From Rhodopirellula halodulae (GTDB lineage: Bacteria; Planctomycetota; Planctomycetia; Pirellulales; Pirellulaceae), in assembly GCF_020966775.1 (NCBI RefSeq), contig NZ_JAJKFV010000030.1:186001-250000 (forward strand): a stretch of 64,000 nt of DNA, in the 5' to 3' direction. The translations under genes were made by a program, and so were the position numbers. Shown here piece after piece: positions 26,346-35,930 of the stretch; within the stretch, counting starts at the first letter, position 1, and each line of letters begins with the position of its first letter. Under the pieces are notes generated by a model that was not told the origin of the DNA, did no database searches, and worked only from the letters and a program-made list of their open reading frames with translations.

Positions 26346-28259
26346 ATGTCCGTTGCACCGAAAGAATACAACGCCAAAAACATCACCGCGCTGGAAGGCC
26401 TCGAGCCTGTTCGGAAGCGACCGGGGATGTACATCGGCGGCGTCGGTTCCGCAGGCCTTCATCATTTGATTTGGGAAATCGTTGACAACTCGGTCGACGA
26501 GGCCATGAACGGTCACGCGTCCGAAATTGTGGTGACGTTGCACAAGGACGGCGAAACCATCACGGTCAGCGACAACGGGCGCGGGATTCCAGTCGACAAG
26601 CACCCCAAGACAAAGAAGTCCGCTTTGGAAATGGTGCTGACGGTGCTGCATGCCGGCGGAAAATTCGAAGGCGATAACTACAAGACATCCGGCGGTTTGC
26701 ACGGTGTGGGGGCTTCGGTTGTCAACGCACTCAGTAAAGAGTTGGTCGCTGTTGTTAAACGCAATGGGGCTCAGTACCGCATGGCGTTCAGCCGCGGGCA
26801 AGCCACGTCCAAACTGCAAAAGCTTCGCGGCACGGTTCGGGGGACGGGAACGACGATCACGTTCACACCCGACCCAACGATCTTTCCGCGGACCACGTTC
26901 AACACGGAAACGATCAAGCAGCGTTTGGAAACCGCCAGCTTCCTGCATCGCGGTGTGAAAGTCACCTACGTCGACGAAGTCGCCAAAACTCGTGAAACGT
27001 TTTTGCATGAAAACGGGATCGTGGACTACCTCGGCAAAGTCATCAAGGAACGTGAGGCTCGCACGATCCACGAAGCACCGTTCACGTACCGCATCGACGA
27101 AGACAACCGCGTTGAAGCAACTTTGCAGTGGACTGAATCAACCGATGAACACGTCCGCAGTTACGTCAACGGCATTCCCACCGCCAGCGGCGGAACACAC
27201 GAGAACGGATTTCGAGGCGGTGTGGTCAAAGCCGTTCGCAATCACATCGACACGCACAATTTGACGCCTCGTGGGGTGAAGATCACGCACGAAGACATTC
27301 GCGAAGGTTTGATCGCGATCGTTTCGATCTTTGTGGCCGAGCCTCAGTTCCAGGGCCAGACGAAAGACCGCCTGAACAACCCCGAAGCTCATGGAATTGT
27401 CGAATCAGGCATCCGCGGTGCCATGGAACAATGGCTGAACAACAACCCGTCAGTCGCCGATGCCGTGATCGCTCGGATTGTCGCCGCCGCCCGAGCCCGC
27501 GCCGCATCGCGTGCCGCCAGCGAAGCCGTTTCGCGAAAAGGCGGTTCGAAGCGAACCATGTTACCCGGCAAATTGTCGGATTGCGTTTCCGGTGGCAAAG
27601 GCAAATCCGAGTTGTTCATCGTCGAAGGTGACTCGGCAGGTGGCAGTGCCAAGCAAGGCCGCGACCGCAATTGCCAAGCGATCCTGCCGCTGCGAGGAAA
27701 GGTGCTGAACACCGAATCCGCGACGCTGAAGAAGATCTTGGACAACAAAGAAATCCAAGACATGATCGCTTCGCTTGGATGTGGCATCGGACCGTCACTG
27801 AACTTGGCCAACTTGCGTTATGACCGAATCATCCTGTTGGCGGATGCTGACAGCGATGGTCACCACATCACGACGTTGCTGCTGACGTTTTTCTACCGGC
27901 ACATGCCAGCCTTGATCGCGGACGGGCGTTTGTTCATCGCCGTTCCGCCGCTGTACCGAATCGACATCGGCAAAGAAACGTTTTGGGCCGCCGACGAAGA
28001 GGACCGCGAACGGATTTTGTCCGAGCACACAGGACGAGCCAATCCGGAGATCACGCGATTCAAAGGATTGGGTGAGATGATGCCGAAGGTGCTTTGGAAC
28101 ACGACGCTCGATCCGGCCAATCGCACGTTGTTGAAAGTCGAAATCGACGACCATTTGGAGACCGATCGAACGATCAGCGACCTGATGGGACGAGACGCCT
28201 CCGCCCGTTTCCGATTCATCATGGAACGAGCCGAAGACGCCAGCGAGATCGATATCTAG
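26346..28259 (+). CDS. parE: type IIA topoisomerase B subunit, topoisomerase IV-like ATPase
   Basis: A 637-residue GyrB/ParE-type subunit. The GHKL ATPase is recognisable from RPGMYIG, the EIVDNSVDEA box, DNGRGIP and SGGLHGVGASVVNALS. The TOPRIM domain contains EGDSAGGSAKQGRDR and the DADSDGHHI acidic cluster that binds Mg. The roughly 170-residue insertion of many proteobacterial GyrB proteins is absent, consistent with the 630-residue ParE size. It follows parC, so the operon probably supplies a complete enzyme. Gyrase itself would then be elsewhere in the genome. Confidence 0.88.
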   Translation: MSVAPKEYNAKNITALEGLEPVRKRPGMYIGGVGSAGLHHLIWEIVDNSVDEAMNGHASEIVVTLHKDGETITVSDNGRGIPVDKHPKTKKSALEMVLTVLHAGGKFEGDNYKTSGGLHGVGASVVNALSKELVAVVKRNGAQYRMAFSRGQATSKLQKLRGTVRGTGTTITFTPDPTIFPRTTFNTETIKQRLETASFLHRGVKVTYVDEVAKTRETFLHENGIVDYLGKVIKEREARTIHEAPFTYRIDEDNRVEATLQWTESTDEHVRSYVNGIPTASGGTHENGFRGGVVKAVRNHIDTHNLTPRGVKITHEDIREGLIAIVSIFVAEPQFQGQTKDRLNNPEAHGIVESGIRGAMEQWLNNNPSVADAVIARIVAAARARAASRAASEAVSRKGGSKRTMLPGKLSDCVSGGKGKSELFIVEGDSAGGSAKQGRDRNCQAILPLRGKVLNTESATLKKILDNKEIQDMIASLGCGIGPSLNLANLRYDRIILLADADSDGHHITTLLLTFFYRHMPALIADGRLFIAVPPLYRIDIGKETFWAADEEDRERILSEHTGRANPEITRFKGLGEMMPKVLWNTTLDPANRTLLKVEIDDHLETDRTISDLMGRDASARFRFIMERAEDASEIDI

Positions 28260-28296
28260 GCGGTCCGGTTCTCTGCCAAGCACCCCGCAGTGCTAA

Positions 28297-28453
28297 GAGT
28301 CTGGCTTCACCAGACACACCTTTCCATCTAGCGGCTCGGCGCAAGCCGACCGGTGGCACTGTCTAACACCACAGCTTCGCCAGAATCGGTCGTGACCCTG
28401 GCACCGCCTGAGAAACACCGTCCCAAGCAGCGGCTCGGCGCAAGCCGACCGGT
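28297..28453. repeat. intergenic palindromic repeats between parE and map
   Basis: Two identical 24-bp copies of GCGGCTCGGCGCAAGCCG + ACCGGT (28331-28354 and 28430-28453) lie in the convergent space between parE and map. Each has a CGGCT/AGCCG stem. A third hairpin (GTCTGG/CCAGAC, about 28299-28314) sits in front. They may serve as termination or REP-like elements, but no U-tract is seen. Confidence 0.75.
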
Positions 28454-28485
28454 CTCACCCCAACTGCGTCGAACCAAACAACCGA

Positions 28486-29283
28486 CTAGAACTGATGGCC
28501 CTTGCGGGGACCGTCTTGGGTTTGGGTCAGGATCTCGGGGCCTTGTTCGGTCATCAAAATGGAATGCTCGAACTGGGCCGATGGGCGTCCGTCGCGGGTT
28601 CGCACCGTCCATCCGTCGGACTTGTCGCATTGCGTGTAACGCGAACCAGCGTTGATCATAGGTTCGATGGTGAAGCACATGCCCGGGAACAGCCGGTCGA
28701 TGCGGCTTTGTCGGTTCGGGAAGTGCGGGATCGATGGATCCAAGTGGAACTGTTTTCCCAGACCATGTCCGACGTATTCACGAACGACGGTGAAACCACG
28801 TCCTTCGGCTTCCGGGACCACCGCTTCGCCAATCGTCGCCACGCGACAACCTGGCGTCAGGGCGTCGATTGCCATGTGCATGCAATCAAACGCACACTGC
28901 GTCACGGCTCGTTTTTCGTCGCTGACTTCCCCCAACAAGAACGTTTCGCTCTGGTCGCCATGCCACCCATCGACGACGGTGGTGATGTCGATGTTGACGA
29001 TGTCGCCATCCTGCAATTCATACCCATCGGGAATGCCGTGGCAGATGACTTCGTTCACGCTGGTGCAGCAACTCTTGGGATACTTCTGGTAACCCAAGGT
29101 TGCGGCTCGGTATCCGTGGCCGTAGGTCCAATCGTGGATCATCTGATCCAGCTTTTCCGTGGTGATTCCAGGTTTCACATGTGGACGGATGTAGTCCATC
29201 AGCGCCGCGTTGGCCTGGCCGGCGGCCCGCATCATGTCGCGCTGCGTGTTGGAAAGAATCAGTTTTCGTTGCTTGGTCAGCAT
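28486..29283 (-). CDS. map: methionine aminopeptidase
   Basis: A 265-residue type I methionine aminopeptidase removing N-terminal Met. Metal ligands and catalytic residues are visible: IDITTVVDGWHGDQSETF (two Asp), YVGHGLGKQFHLDP (His), MCFTIEPM (Glu) and AQFEHSILM (Glu). The sequence lacks the N-terminal zinc finger of eukaryotic forms. ATG 29283 is the first start. It is divergent from the secretion operon at 29605. Confidence 0.96.
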   Translation of the reverse strand: MLTKQRKLILSNTQRDMMRAAGQANAALMDYIRPHVKPGITTEKLDQMIHDWTYGHGYRAATLGYQKYPKSCCTSVNEVICHGIPDGYELQDGDIVNIDITTVVDGWHGDQSETFLLGEVSDEKRAVTQCAFDCMHMAIDALTPGCRVATIGEAVVPEAEGRGFTVVREYVGHGLGKQFHLDPSIPHFPNRQSRIDRLFPGMCFTIEPMINAGSRYTQCDKSDGWTVRTRDGRPSAQFEHSILMTEQGPEILTQTQDGPRKGHQF

Positions 29284-29604
29284 GCTTTTTGGGGGTGCCG
29301 AATGGAAAAGATCGGTGCCATGCGTGGCGTTTTGAAAGCATAGCAGGTTTGTGGTTCTGGCAAACCCAAACCGCGGTTAGATGCCGCACTGTGGAGGGAT
29401 CCTCCGCCGCAAGATCCTTGCAATCGACGCATTCCGCCGATCCCGGCGACCTCTGGACGGAACTTTTGTGCCCATACAGGGTTAGTTCGTTACGGAACCA
29501 TACCAAAAACTGGTTCCCAATCTCCTCTGGCAACTATCCTGGCTCTCGAGTTTTGGCAGGCATTTCCGCCTCGCTGGGCTCCGTCCCAAAGCTTATCTAA
29601 CGAA
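29284..29604. other. divergent intergenic region map / secretion operon
   Basis: About 320 bases. It presumably carries divergent promoters. I see no riboswitch, repeat or small gene that I can support here. Confidence 0.5.
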
Positions 29605-32559
29605 ATGAATCGAATCGATTTCCCAATGCAGCCCGGTGAGAACGAGTCACAGCTTGGCATAGCCGCCGGCCGAGGATTCCATGCTGAGTCATGGACGCGG
29701 TGCAATTTCGCGAGGTGCGTACCGCAAAAACGTGGTTGGCTGATCGCCGGTTTGCTGGGTTTGGCGGTCACCGTTGGGCACACTGACCCCGCCGCGGCTC
29801 AGGAACCCGCCGCGGCGGATTCGGCCAGCTCCACCGTGGGAGACTCTTCCGCATCGACGACCAACGAATCCAAGGAGTTGCGATTCAACTTCTCGGGAGC
29901 ACCCTGGGGCGACGTTCTGCGGTGGTTCTCCGAGCAAGCGGATTTGTCCTTGCAGTTGGACGCCTCTCCCGCCGGCACGGTCAATTTCAGTGATCCGACG
30001 AAAACCTATTCCATCGGCGAAGGCCTGGATCTGATCAACCGCCTGTTGTTGGATCGTGGATGGGCCTTGGTTCGTCGCGGCCGGATGTTGTTGCTGGTCG
30101 ACCTGGAAGCCGAGAACGCCGAGAAGTTGATCAGCGAGATGGCTGAGTTGGTCACGCCGGAATCATTCGAAGGACGTGGAAACAGTGACATCGTTCGATG
30201 CGTTTTTCCTTTGGGTGGATTGACCGCCGAGGAAGCTCGCGAGGAACTGTCGCAGATCATCGGTCCTTGGGGACGCATCAATGTGCTCGGCGGTGCTCGA
30301 CAAGTGGTCGTGACTGAAACCGTTGGCAAGTTGAAAACCATCCAATCGGTGTTGTCCGCGGCGGAGGAAGCCCAATCCAGCGTCGTTGAGATCGCGCTGG
30401 AGAATCGTGCGGCGGAAGAGATCCTGGAAATCGCTCGTCCGCTGGTTGGGTTGGAACCTGGGATGAACCTCGGCGACGATCTGCGCATTTCGGTTTCGCT
30501 GTACGGCGATCGTGTGTTCGCCACGGGAGATCCCGCGAAGCTTGCGTTGCTGAAAAGCATCTTCACGAAAGCCGACAAGCCGATCCCGGGCAGTGAAGAC
30601 GCGGAGGAAGTCGAGGTCGTTCAACCGGTGTTGAAGACGCACTCGGTTGCGTCGGCCAATCTGCAGACCGCGTTCGATGTGTTGCAAACCTTGCTGCAAG
30701 GCACCCCGGACACTCGCATTGCTTTGGATACCAAACGAGGCGTCATCGTCGCGTCGGCTCGCCCCGAGACGCAACAACGCATCGCGTCGACGATCGCTGA
30801 GTTGGAAGGTGATGGTGACAACTTTGCGATCATCAACCTGAAACGTTTGGAACCCGCGAATGCTTTGTTGACCATCAACAAATTCTTCGGCGTGACAGAA
30901 ACCGGTGGCCAAGGACCAACGGTCGACGGTGATCCAGAAACCGGGCGATTGTGGGTGCGTGGAACAGCCAGCCAAATCGAAACGGTCAAACGTCTGATCG
31001 ATGAACTGGAAAACGATCCGTTGACCGGCGGGCTGGGCGAAAACGTCCGAGTGTTGCCACTGTCGGGACCTTCCGCCAATCAAACGCTGCGGCAATTGGA
31101 AAGTTTGTGGCCCATGACGGGACGCGAAAATCGTCTTCGTGTGGTCGTGCCGAATTCAACGGAAGAAGGCCGTTTGCAAGAGGGCAATGGCACGCAGCCA
31201 ATCCGTCGTCCGATGAATCCCAACGCGGATCAAGAAGCCCGCTGGGAAGTCGCCCCGGCCAAAGCCAATAACCCATTCGCAGTGATTCAACGCGAAACGT
31301 TGGTTCGGACCTACGATGACACCGAAGCGACCGGTGAAGAATCCAATGCGAACTCGACGGAGGAATCGCAGGGGCCCACTTTGCTGGAGGACGAGTCGGC
31401 CAATTTAAATGCGGGAGCGGACATTGTCGTGCAGATGACTCCCGCCGGATTGGTCATCGCTTCGAAGGACACCGAGGCGTTGGACGCGTTCGAACAACTG
31501 CTGAATTCCATCAGTGCTTCGTCGACGACCGCCAGCGATCTGCCAACGGTCTTTCGTTTGAAATACATCAAGGCCGACGTGGCCTCGGAGCTGGTCGCCA
31601 GTGTTCTGGGGGGTGCGGAGTCGTCGTCTGGCTCGCTGACGGAATCGGTGATGGGCGGCTTGGGCGGCGGCATGCTGGGCGGATTGCTCGGGATGGGTGG
31701 CGGTGGTGGTGATGAACCTTCCACGGCGCGTTCGATTCTCACCAGCCGCGGCAGCGTCAACATCGTGGCCGATGGTCACCTGAACTCGTTGATTGTTCAG
31801 GCCAGCCCCGCCGACCTGGAATTCATCCGTTTGGTGATCCAGGAAATCGACCAAGAGGAAAGCCCGGAATTGGTTCGCACGGTTCCCACACCTAAGTTGA
31901 TCCCGGTCATCTATCAAGAAGCTTCCTCGGTCGCCGAAATCGTCAAATCCGTTTTCGCGGAAAAAATGTTCCAGGAGGAAAGCAGCCGTGGCGGCGGCGG
32001 AGGGCGGCAACCGTCGCCGGAGGACTTCATCAACGCGATCCGTGGTGGTCGCGGCGGTCGAGGTGGCGGCGGAACAGAAAAACCAAAAAGCGAACCGACC
32101 AAGATCATCGTCGCGGTGGATGAACGCAGCAATTCATTGGTCGTGACGGCGACCCCACAAGATTTTGAACAGGTGGAGGAGCTGGTCGGGATCTTGGACC
32201 AACAAGGCATGGAGCAAGAAGAACAGACCGTGGTCCTGCCTTTGGCCGGTGGCGTTCGCGCAGAAGTGTTACAACAAGCGTTGGAGTCGATGCTGGGTGT
32301 CAAAGCAACGACGTCCACATCCACCTCCAGCTCGTCGGGATCATCGAGCTCCAGCAGTTCGTCCCGTTCGTCCATGCCCACCGGTTCGTCACCCGAAGAC
32401 ATTCGGCGACGCATTGAGTTCTTCCGTTCGCGATTCGGCGGCGGAGGTGGAACTCCGGGCGGCTTCGGCGGACGCGGTGGCGATACCGGACGTGGCAGAG
32501 GAGGCGATACAGGTCGCGGAGGTCGCGGCGGAACAACAGGCGGAGGACGAGGACGATGA
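29605..32559 (+). CDS. GspD/PilQ-related secretin-N-domain protein without a secretin barrel
   Basis: A 984-residue protein with a long polar N-terminus followed by a hydrophobic signal-like stretch (residues about 43-58: RGWLIAGLLGLAVTVG) ending AAAQEP. The first periplasmic part (about 85-160: LRFNFSGAPWGDVLRWFSEQADLSLQ) is an STN/N0-like fold. Several secretin-N (N1-N3) domains follow, recognised by repeated FRLKYIKADVASELVASVL, LNSLIVQASPADLEFIRLVIQEID and RSNSLVVTATPQDFEQVEELVGILDQQ patterns. The expected C-terminal beta-barrel is absent; the end is Ser-, Gly- and Arg-rich (GGRGGDTGRGRGGD). Its stop overlaps the gspE start (ATGA). It may be a periplasmic ring or pilotin-like subunit. Confidence 0.85.
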   Translation: MNRIDFPMQPGENESQLGIAAGRGFHAESWTRCNFARCVPQKRGWLIAGLLGLAVTVGHTDPAAAQEPAAADSASSTVGDSSASTTNESKELRFNFSGAPWGDVLRWFSEQADLSLQLDASPAGTVNFSDPTKTYSIGEGLDLINRLLLDRGWALVRRGRMLLLVDLEAENAEKLISEMAELVTPESFEGRGNSDIVRCVFPLGGLTAEEAREELSQIIGPWGRINVLGGARQVVVTETVGKLKTIQSVLSAAEEAQSSVVEIALENRAAEEILEIARPLVGLEPGMNLGDDLRISVSLYGDRVFATGDPAKLALLKSIFTKADKPIPGSEDAEEVEVVQPVLKTHSVASANLQTAFDVLQTLLQGTPDTRIALDTKRGVIVASARPETQQRIASTIAELEGDGDNFAIINLKRLEPANALLTINKFFGVTETGGQGPTVDGDPETGRLWVRGTASQIETVKRLIDELENDPLTGGLGENVRVLPLSGPSANQTLRQLESLWPMTGRENRLRVVVPNSTEEGRLQEGNGTQPIRRPMNPNADQEARWEVAPAKANNPFAVIQRETLVRTYDDTEATGEESNANSTEESQGPTLLEDESANLNAGADIVVQMTPAGLVIASKDTEALDAFEQLLNSISASSTTASDLPTVFRLKYIKADVASELVASVLGGAESSSGSLTESVMGGLGGGMLGGLLGMGGGGGDEPSTARSILTSRGSVNIVADGHLNSLIVQASPADLEFIRLVIQEIDQEESPELVRTVPTPKLIPVIYQEASSVAEIVKSVFAEKMFQEESSRGGGGGRQPSPEDFINAIRGGRGGRGGGGTEKPKSEPTKIIVAVDERSNSLVVTATPQDFEQVEELVGILDQQGMEQEEQTVVLPLAGGVRAEVLQQALESMLGVKATTSTSTSSSSGSSSSSSSSRSSMPTGSSPEDIRRRIEFFRSRFGGGGGTPGGFGGRGGDTGRGRGGDTGRGGRGGTTGGGRGR

Positions 32560-34247
32560 TCATGCACGCAGGCGAGATTCTTCAACGACGAGGTTTGTTG
32601 ACTCCGCAGCAATTGGAACAGAGCCGCAATGGCGACCCGCAATCGGTCGTCGATAACGCGGTCACGTTGGGGTATGTCTCCGCACGAGACGCCTTGTCCG
32701 CGATTGCTGACGAAGTCGGTTTGGAATTTCGTGACTTGCGAACTTCCGAGATCGATCTGTCGGCGTTGGAAGGATTTCCACAAAAGCTGATCTATCGTCA
32801 TTCGATGTTCCCGATCGGTTGGGACGACGGTGCTTTGCTGGTCGCAACCGCAGATCCGTTCGATCTCTATCCGTTGGACGAAGCCTGTGCGACCACCGGC
32901 AAAACGGTGATTCCCGTCGTTGCCGAACGAAATGAAATCAGTCGTCTGGTGAAAAAACACCTCGGCGTCGGTAGTGAAACTGTCGAAGGGTTGGTCGCCG
33001 CCGCGGGCGATGAAGAAGTCGAGCTGCTGGAAGGCATCGAATCCGACGGCAGCGAACTGTCGGAGATGGCACAGGAAGCCTCCGTGGTTCGGCTGGTCAA
33101 TGAAATTTTGATCGAAGCCGTCGATTCACGGGCGAGTGACATTCACATCGAGTCCCAATCGGACGGTCTGGTGATCCGGTACCGCATCGACGGGATTCTG
33201 CATCCGCAACCGGTGCCTCCGGAGATCAACCGTTTCCAAGCGGCCATCATCAGCCGTCTGAAAATCATGGCTCGGTTGAACATCGCTGAGAAGCGATTGC
33301 CGCAGGACGGCCGGATCAAGCTGCGTGTTCACGGCCGCGAGGTCGACATTCGTTTGAGCGTCATCCCCATGATCCACGGCGAAGGCTTGGTCATGCGGGT
33401 GTTGGACAAATCGTCCATGGTCTTTGATCTGCAAGGCCTAGGGATGTCCAAAGAGATCTATTCCAGGTTCAGCGAACTGATTCGGCTGCCTCACGGAATC
33501 ATCTTGGTCACCGGACCGACGGGGAGTGGTAAAACGACGACGCTGTACAGCAGTCTGTTGGAAATCCGCAGTCCCGAAAACAAGATCATCACAACGGAAG
33601 ACCCGGTTGAGTATCAGCTCGATGGGATCAACCAGATCCAAGTCCATTCGAAGATCGGTTTGACGTTCGCCGCGTCGCTGCGAAGCATTCTGCGTCACGA
33701 CCCGGACATCGTGCTGGTCGGGGAAATTCGTGACTTGGAAACCGCTGAAAACGCCACCCAAGCGTCGTTGACCGGTCATATGGTGTTTAGCACGCTGCAC
33801 ACCAACGATGCCGCCGGTGCCTTCACGCGGATGGTCGACATGGGGGTGGAACCTTTCTTGGTCGCCGGCACGGTGGAAGCCGTCATGGCTCAGCGACTGC
33901 TGCGTCGTCTTTGCCCGCATTGCAAGAAAGCCGTCACACCGGATCGCAGTGATCTGCCAAAGGACTTTCCTTGGGACGAACTGGACGGCAAAGAGATCTA
34001 CGAAAGCGTCGGTTGCCGCGAATGTCGCAACGTGGGCTACTCCGGTCGATTGGGGATCTACGAATTGCTGGTCAGCAGCGAAAACATTCGCGAAATGGCT
34101 CAGAATCGTGCCAGCAGTTGGGACATCCGCCGCCAAGCCGTCAAGGAAGGCATGCGAACGCTGCGAATGGATGCCTGGGACAAAGTGGTCGCCGGCGTGA
34201 CCAGCATTGATGAAGTCATGCGAGTGACCAAGGGCGAAGCGTTGTAG
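32556..34247 (+). CDS. gspE: type II secretion/type IV pilus assembly ATPase
   Basis: A 563-residue GspE/PilB-family hexameric ATPase. The N-terminal domain (about 1-150) is followed by the N2 segment DSRASDIHIESQSDGLVIRYRIDGI. The ATPase core carries the Walker A GPTGSGKTTTLYSS at about 320, the Asp box ITTEDPVEYQLDGI, Walker B DIVLVGEIRDLETA and the His box STLHTNDA. The tetracysteine zinc motif CPHC...CREC (about 453-490) is intact. It overlaps the upstream gene by 4 bases, so translation is coupled, and precedes gspF. Confidence 0.95.
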   Translation: MIMHAGEILQRRGLLTPQQLEQSRNGDPQSVVDNAVTLGYVSARDALSAIADEVGLEFRDLRTSEIDLSALEGFPQKLIYRHSMFPIGWDDGALLVATADPFDLYPLDEACATTGKTVIPVVAERNEISRLVKKHLGVGSETVEGLVAAAGDEEVELLEGIESDGSELSEMAQEASVVRLVNEILIEAVDSRASDIHIESQSDGLVIRYRIDGILHPQPVPPEINRFQAAIISRLKIMARLNIAEKRLPQDGRIKLRVHGREVDIRLSVIPMIHGEGLVMRVLDKSSMVFDLQGLGMSKEIYSRFSELIRLPHGIILVTGPTGSGKTTTLYSSLLEIRSPENKIITTEDPVEYQLDGINQIQVHSKIGLTFAASLRSILRHDPDIVLVGEIRDLETAENATQASLTGHMVFSTLHTNDAAGAFTRMVDMGVEPFLVAGTVEAVMAQRLLRRLCPHCKKAVTPDRSDLPKDFPWDELDGKEIYESVGCRECRNVGYSGRLGIYELLVSSENIREMAQNRASSWDIRRQAVKEGMRTLRMDAWDKVVAGVTSIDEVMRVTKGEAL

Positions 34248-34352
34248 TCCTTGACCCGCTTCATCGCCCTCCCGCCATCGTAAGCGCCGCTCGTTCTCGC
34301 CCGCACAATCTCGCCCGCACATCCCACCGATCAAACCAGCCCGCCTTCCGCC

Positions 34353-35567
34353 ATGCCAACGTTCCAGTACACCGCCCGAGACATGTCCGGAAAAAGCGTT
34401 CAAGGAACGCTGGAGGCTGGCTCGCAACGGGAGGCGACGTCACTGCTCACCGGTCGAGACCTCTTTCCGACTAAAATCACCGAGCAAAAGTCAGGCTCCG
34501 GTCTGTCTTTGTTCTCGGGAAAGAAGAAGAAAGTCAAAGGCCAGATCATGGCGACTTTCTATGGTCAGTTGGCGTCGCTACTTCGCAGTGGCGTGCCGAT
34601 GATTCGATCGTTGACAATCCTGGGAGAACAATCCAGCACACCCGTGCTGGGTGAAGTCCTGCACGAAATTCGAGGTCGGGTGGAAGACGGTGAACCCATC
34701 GGCGACACGATGGCTCGTTATCCCGGTGTGTTCAGCGACATGGCCGTGAACATGGTCCGCGCCGGTACGGAAGGTGGCTTCTTAGAAGACGCCTTGGACC
34801 GTGTCGGTGTGTTCACGGAACTACAAGAAGACTTGAAGGGACGCACGATCAGCGCGATGGCTTACCCGGCGTTCTTGTTCACGGTGGGTACCGTCGTGAT
34901 CTCGGCGTTGTTGGTGTTCTTCGTGCCGAAGTTCGACATGTTGTTTGATCGACTGCGTCAGAAAGGCGAAATGCCGGCGATGACGGAAGCCCTTCTGGGT
35001 TTCAGTAACTTCCTGCAAGGCTACGGTTGGATCGTGATGATCCTTGGCGTGGTCTTGATCTTCGTCCTGCGAGCACAACTGCAAACCGAACGCGGACAGG
35101 ACATCTTCGACAAGGTGAAATTGAAAGTGCCCGTGTTGGGCGACATTTTGATGAACCTTTCGGTCGCGCGGTTTTGCCGCGTGCTCGGAACATTGCTCGC
35201 CAACGGGGTTCCGATTCTGAAGTCGCTGGACATCAGCAAATCGGCCACCGGCAACCGCTTGCTCAGTCGTTCGATTTCGGACGCGACGGAGAACATTCGT
35301 AGCGGTGAGAGTTTGGCCAAACCGCTTCGCCAGTCCGGCTACTTTCCAATTTCGGTCGTCGAGATGATTAGTGTCGGCGAAGAGAGCAACTCATTGGATC
35401 GCGTGCTTCCTGAAATCGCGGACTCACTGGAAAAGCGGACGTTCCGGCGGTTGGACCTGTTTGTTCGGTTGCTGGAACCTTTGATGCTACTCGTGATGGC
35501 CGTCTTGGTGCTGGCCGTCGTGATGGCACTGCTGATCCCAGTCCTGAAGAGCAGCACCAGCCTCTGA
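34353..35567 (+). CDS. gspF: type II secretion/type IV pilus inner-membrane platform protein
   Basis: A 404-residue GspF/PilC-type protein. The N-terminal AVRP-like segment (FQYTARDMSGKSVQGTLEAGS) and two T2SSF domains are present: QLASLLRSGVPMIRSL with AGTEGGFLEDAL, and RVLGTLLANGVPILKSLDIS with MISVGEESNSLDRVL. Three hydrophobic stretches are seen, at about 173-197, 222-240 and 374-396. It sits 105 bases downstream of gspE and completes the ATPase-platform pair; a terminator follows. No pilin gene is seen in the window. Confidence 0.94.
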   Translation: MPTFQYTARDMSGKSVQGTLEAGSQREATSLLTGRDLFPTKITEQKSGSGLSLFSGKKKKVKGQIMATFYGQLASLLRSGVPMIRSLTILGEQSSTPVLGEVLHEIRGRVEDGEPIGDTMARYPGVFSDMAVNMVRAGTEGGFLEDALDRVGVFTELQEDLKGRTISAMAYPAFLFTVGTVVISALLVFFVPKFDMLFDRLRQKGEMPAMTEALLGFSNFLQGYGWIVMILGVVLIFVLRAQLQTERGQDIFDKVKLKVPVLGDILMNLSVARFCRVLGTLLANGVPILKSLDISKSATGNRLLSRSISDATENIRSGESLAKPLRQSGYFPISVVEMISVGEESNSLDRVLPEIADSLEKRTFRRLDLFVRLLEPLMLLVMAVLVLAVVMALLIPVLKSSTSL

Positions 35568-35588
35568 GTCTTGTGTTGCAATGCATGG

Positions 35589-35612
35589 AGGAAGCAGTGT
35601 TGCTTCCTGTTT
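35589..35612 (+). terminator. terminator after gspF
   Basis: An 8-bp perfect stem (AGGAAGCA/TGCTTCCT, loop GTGT) followed by GTTT, about 22 bases past the gspF stop. Confidence 0.75.
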
Positions 35613-35930
35613 AACTCGACTCAGTTGATTTCCCTGAGCAAGTCATCGCGGACCATCGTTTCGACGTCGTTCGGTTCCTGATCAGGTGGGTTCCAACGTG
35701 AGCTTGCTCTGCGAATGAGCGGGCTGTCGACGCTCGAAATGCAGTCGTCTTAGACGGAATAATCGTCACGTCTTGCCTGGGTTCGAGCGGATTCCTTGCT
35801 GGCTGAGCGGCTGGTGTACGCCTGGAAAGTCTTTGTCAGCAATTGTTCACTGCGATGACGTTTGCGGCGGTGAAAGTGCGAACGTTGACGCTTGGTCGAT
35901 CCGTTCGTTTTGCCCGCTGATGAGACTCCT
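35613..35930. other. intergenic region before the thioredoxin-like/kinase operon
   Basis: About 320 bases with no supported gene. It should hold the promoter for the downstream signalling operon. Open frames here are short and overlap the frame of the downstream gene's alternative TTG start at 35892. Confidence 0.4.
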
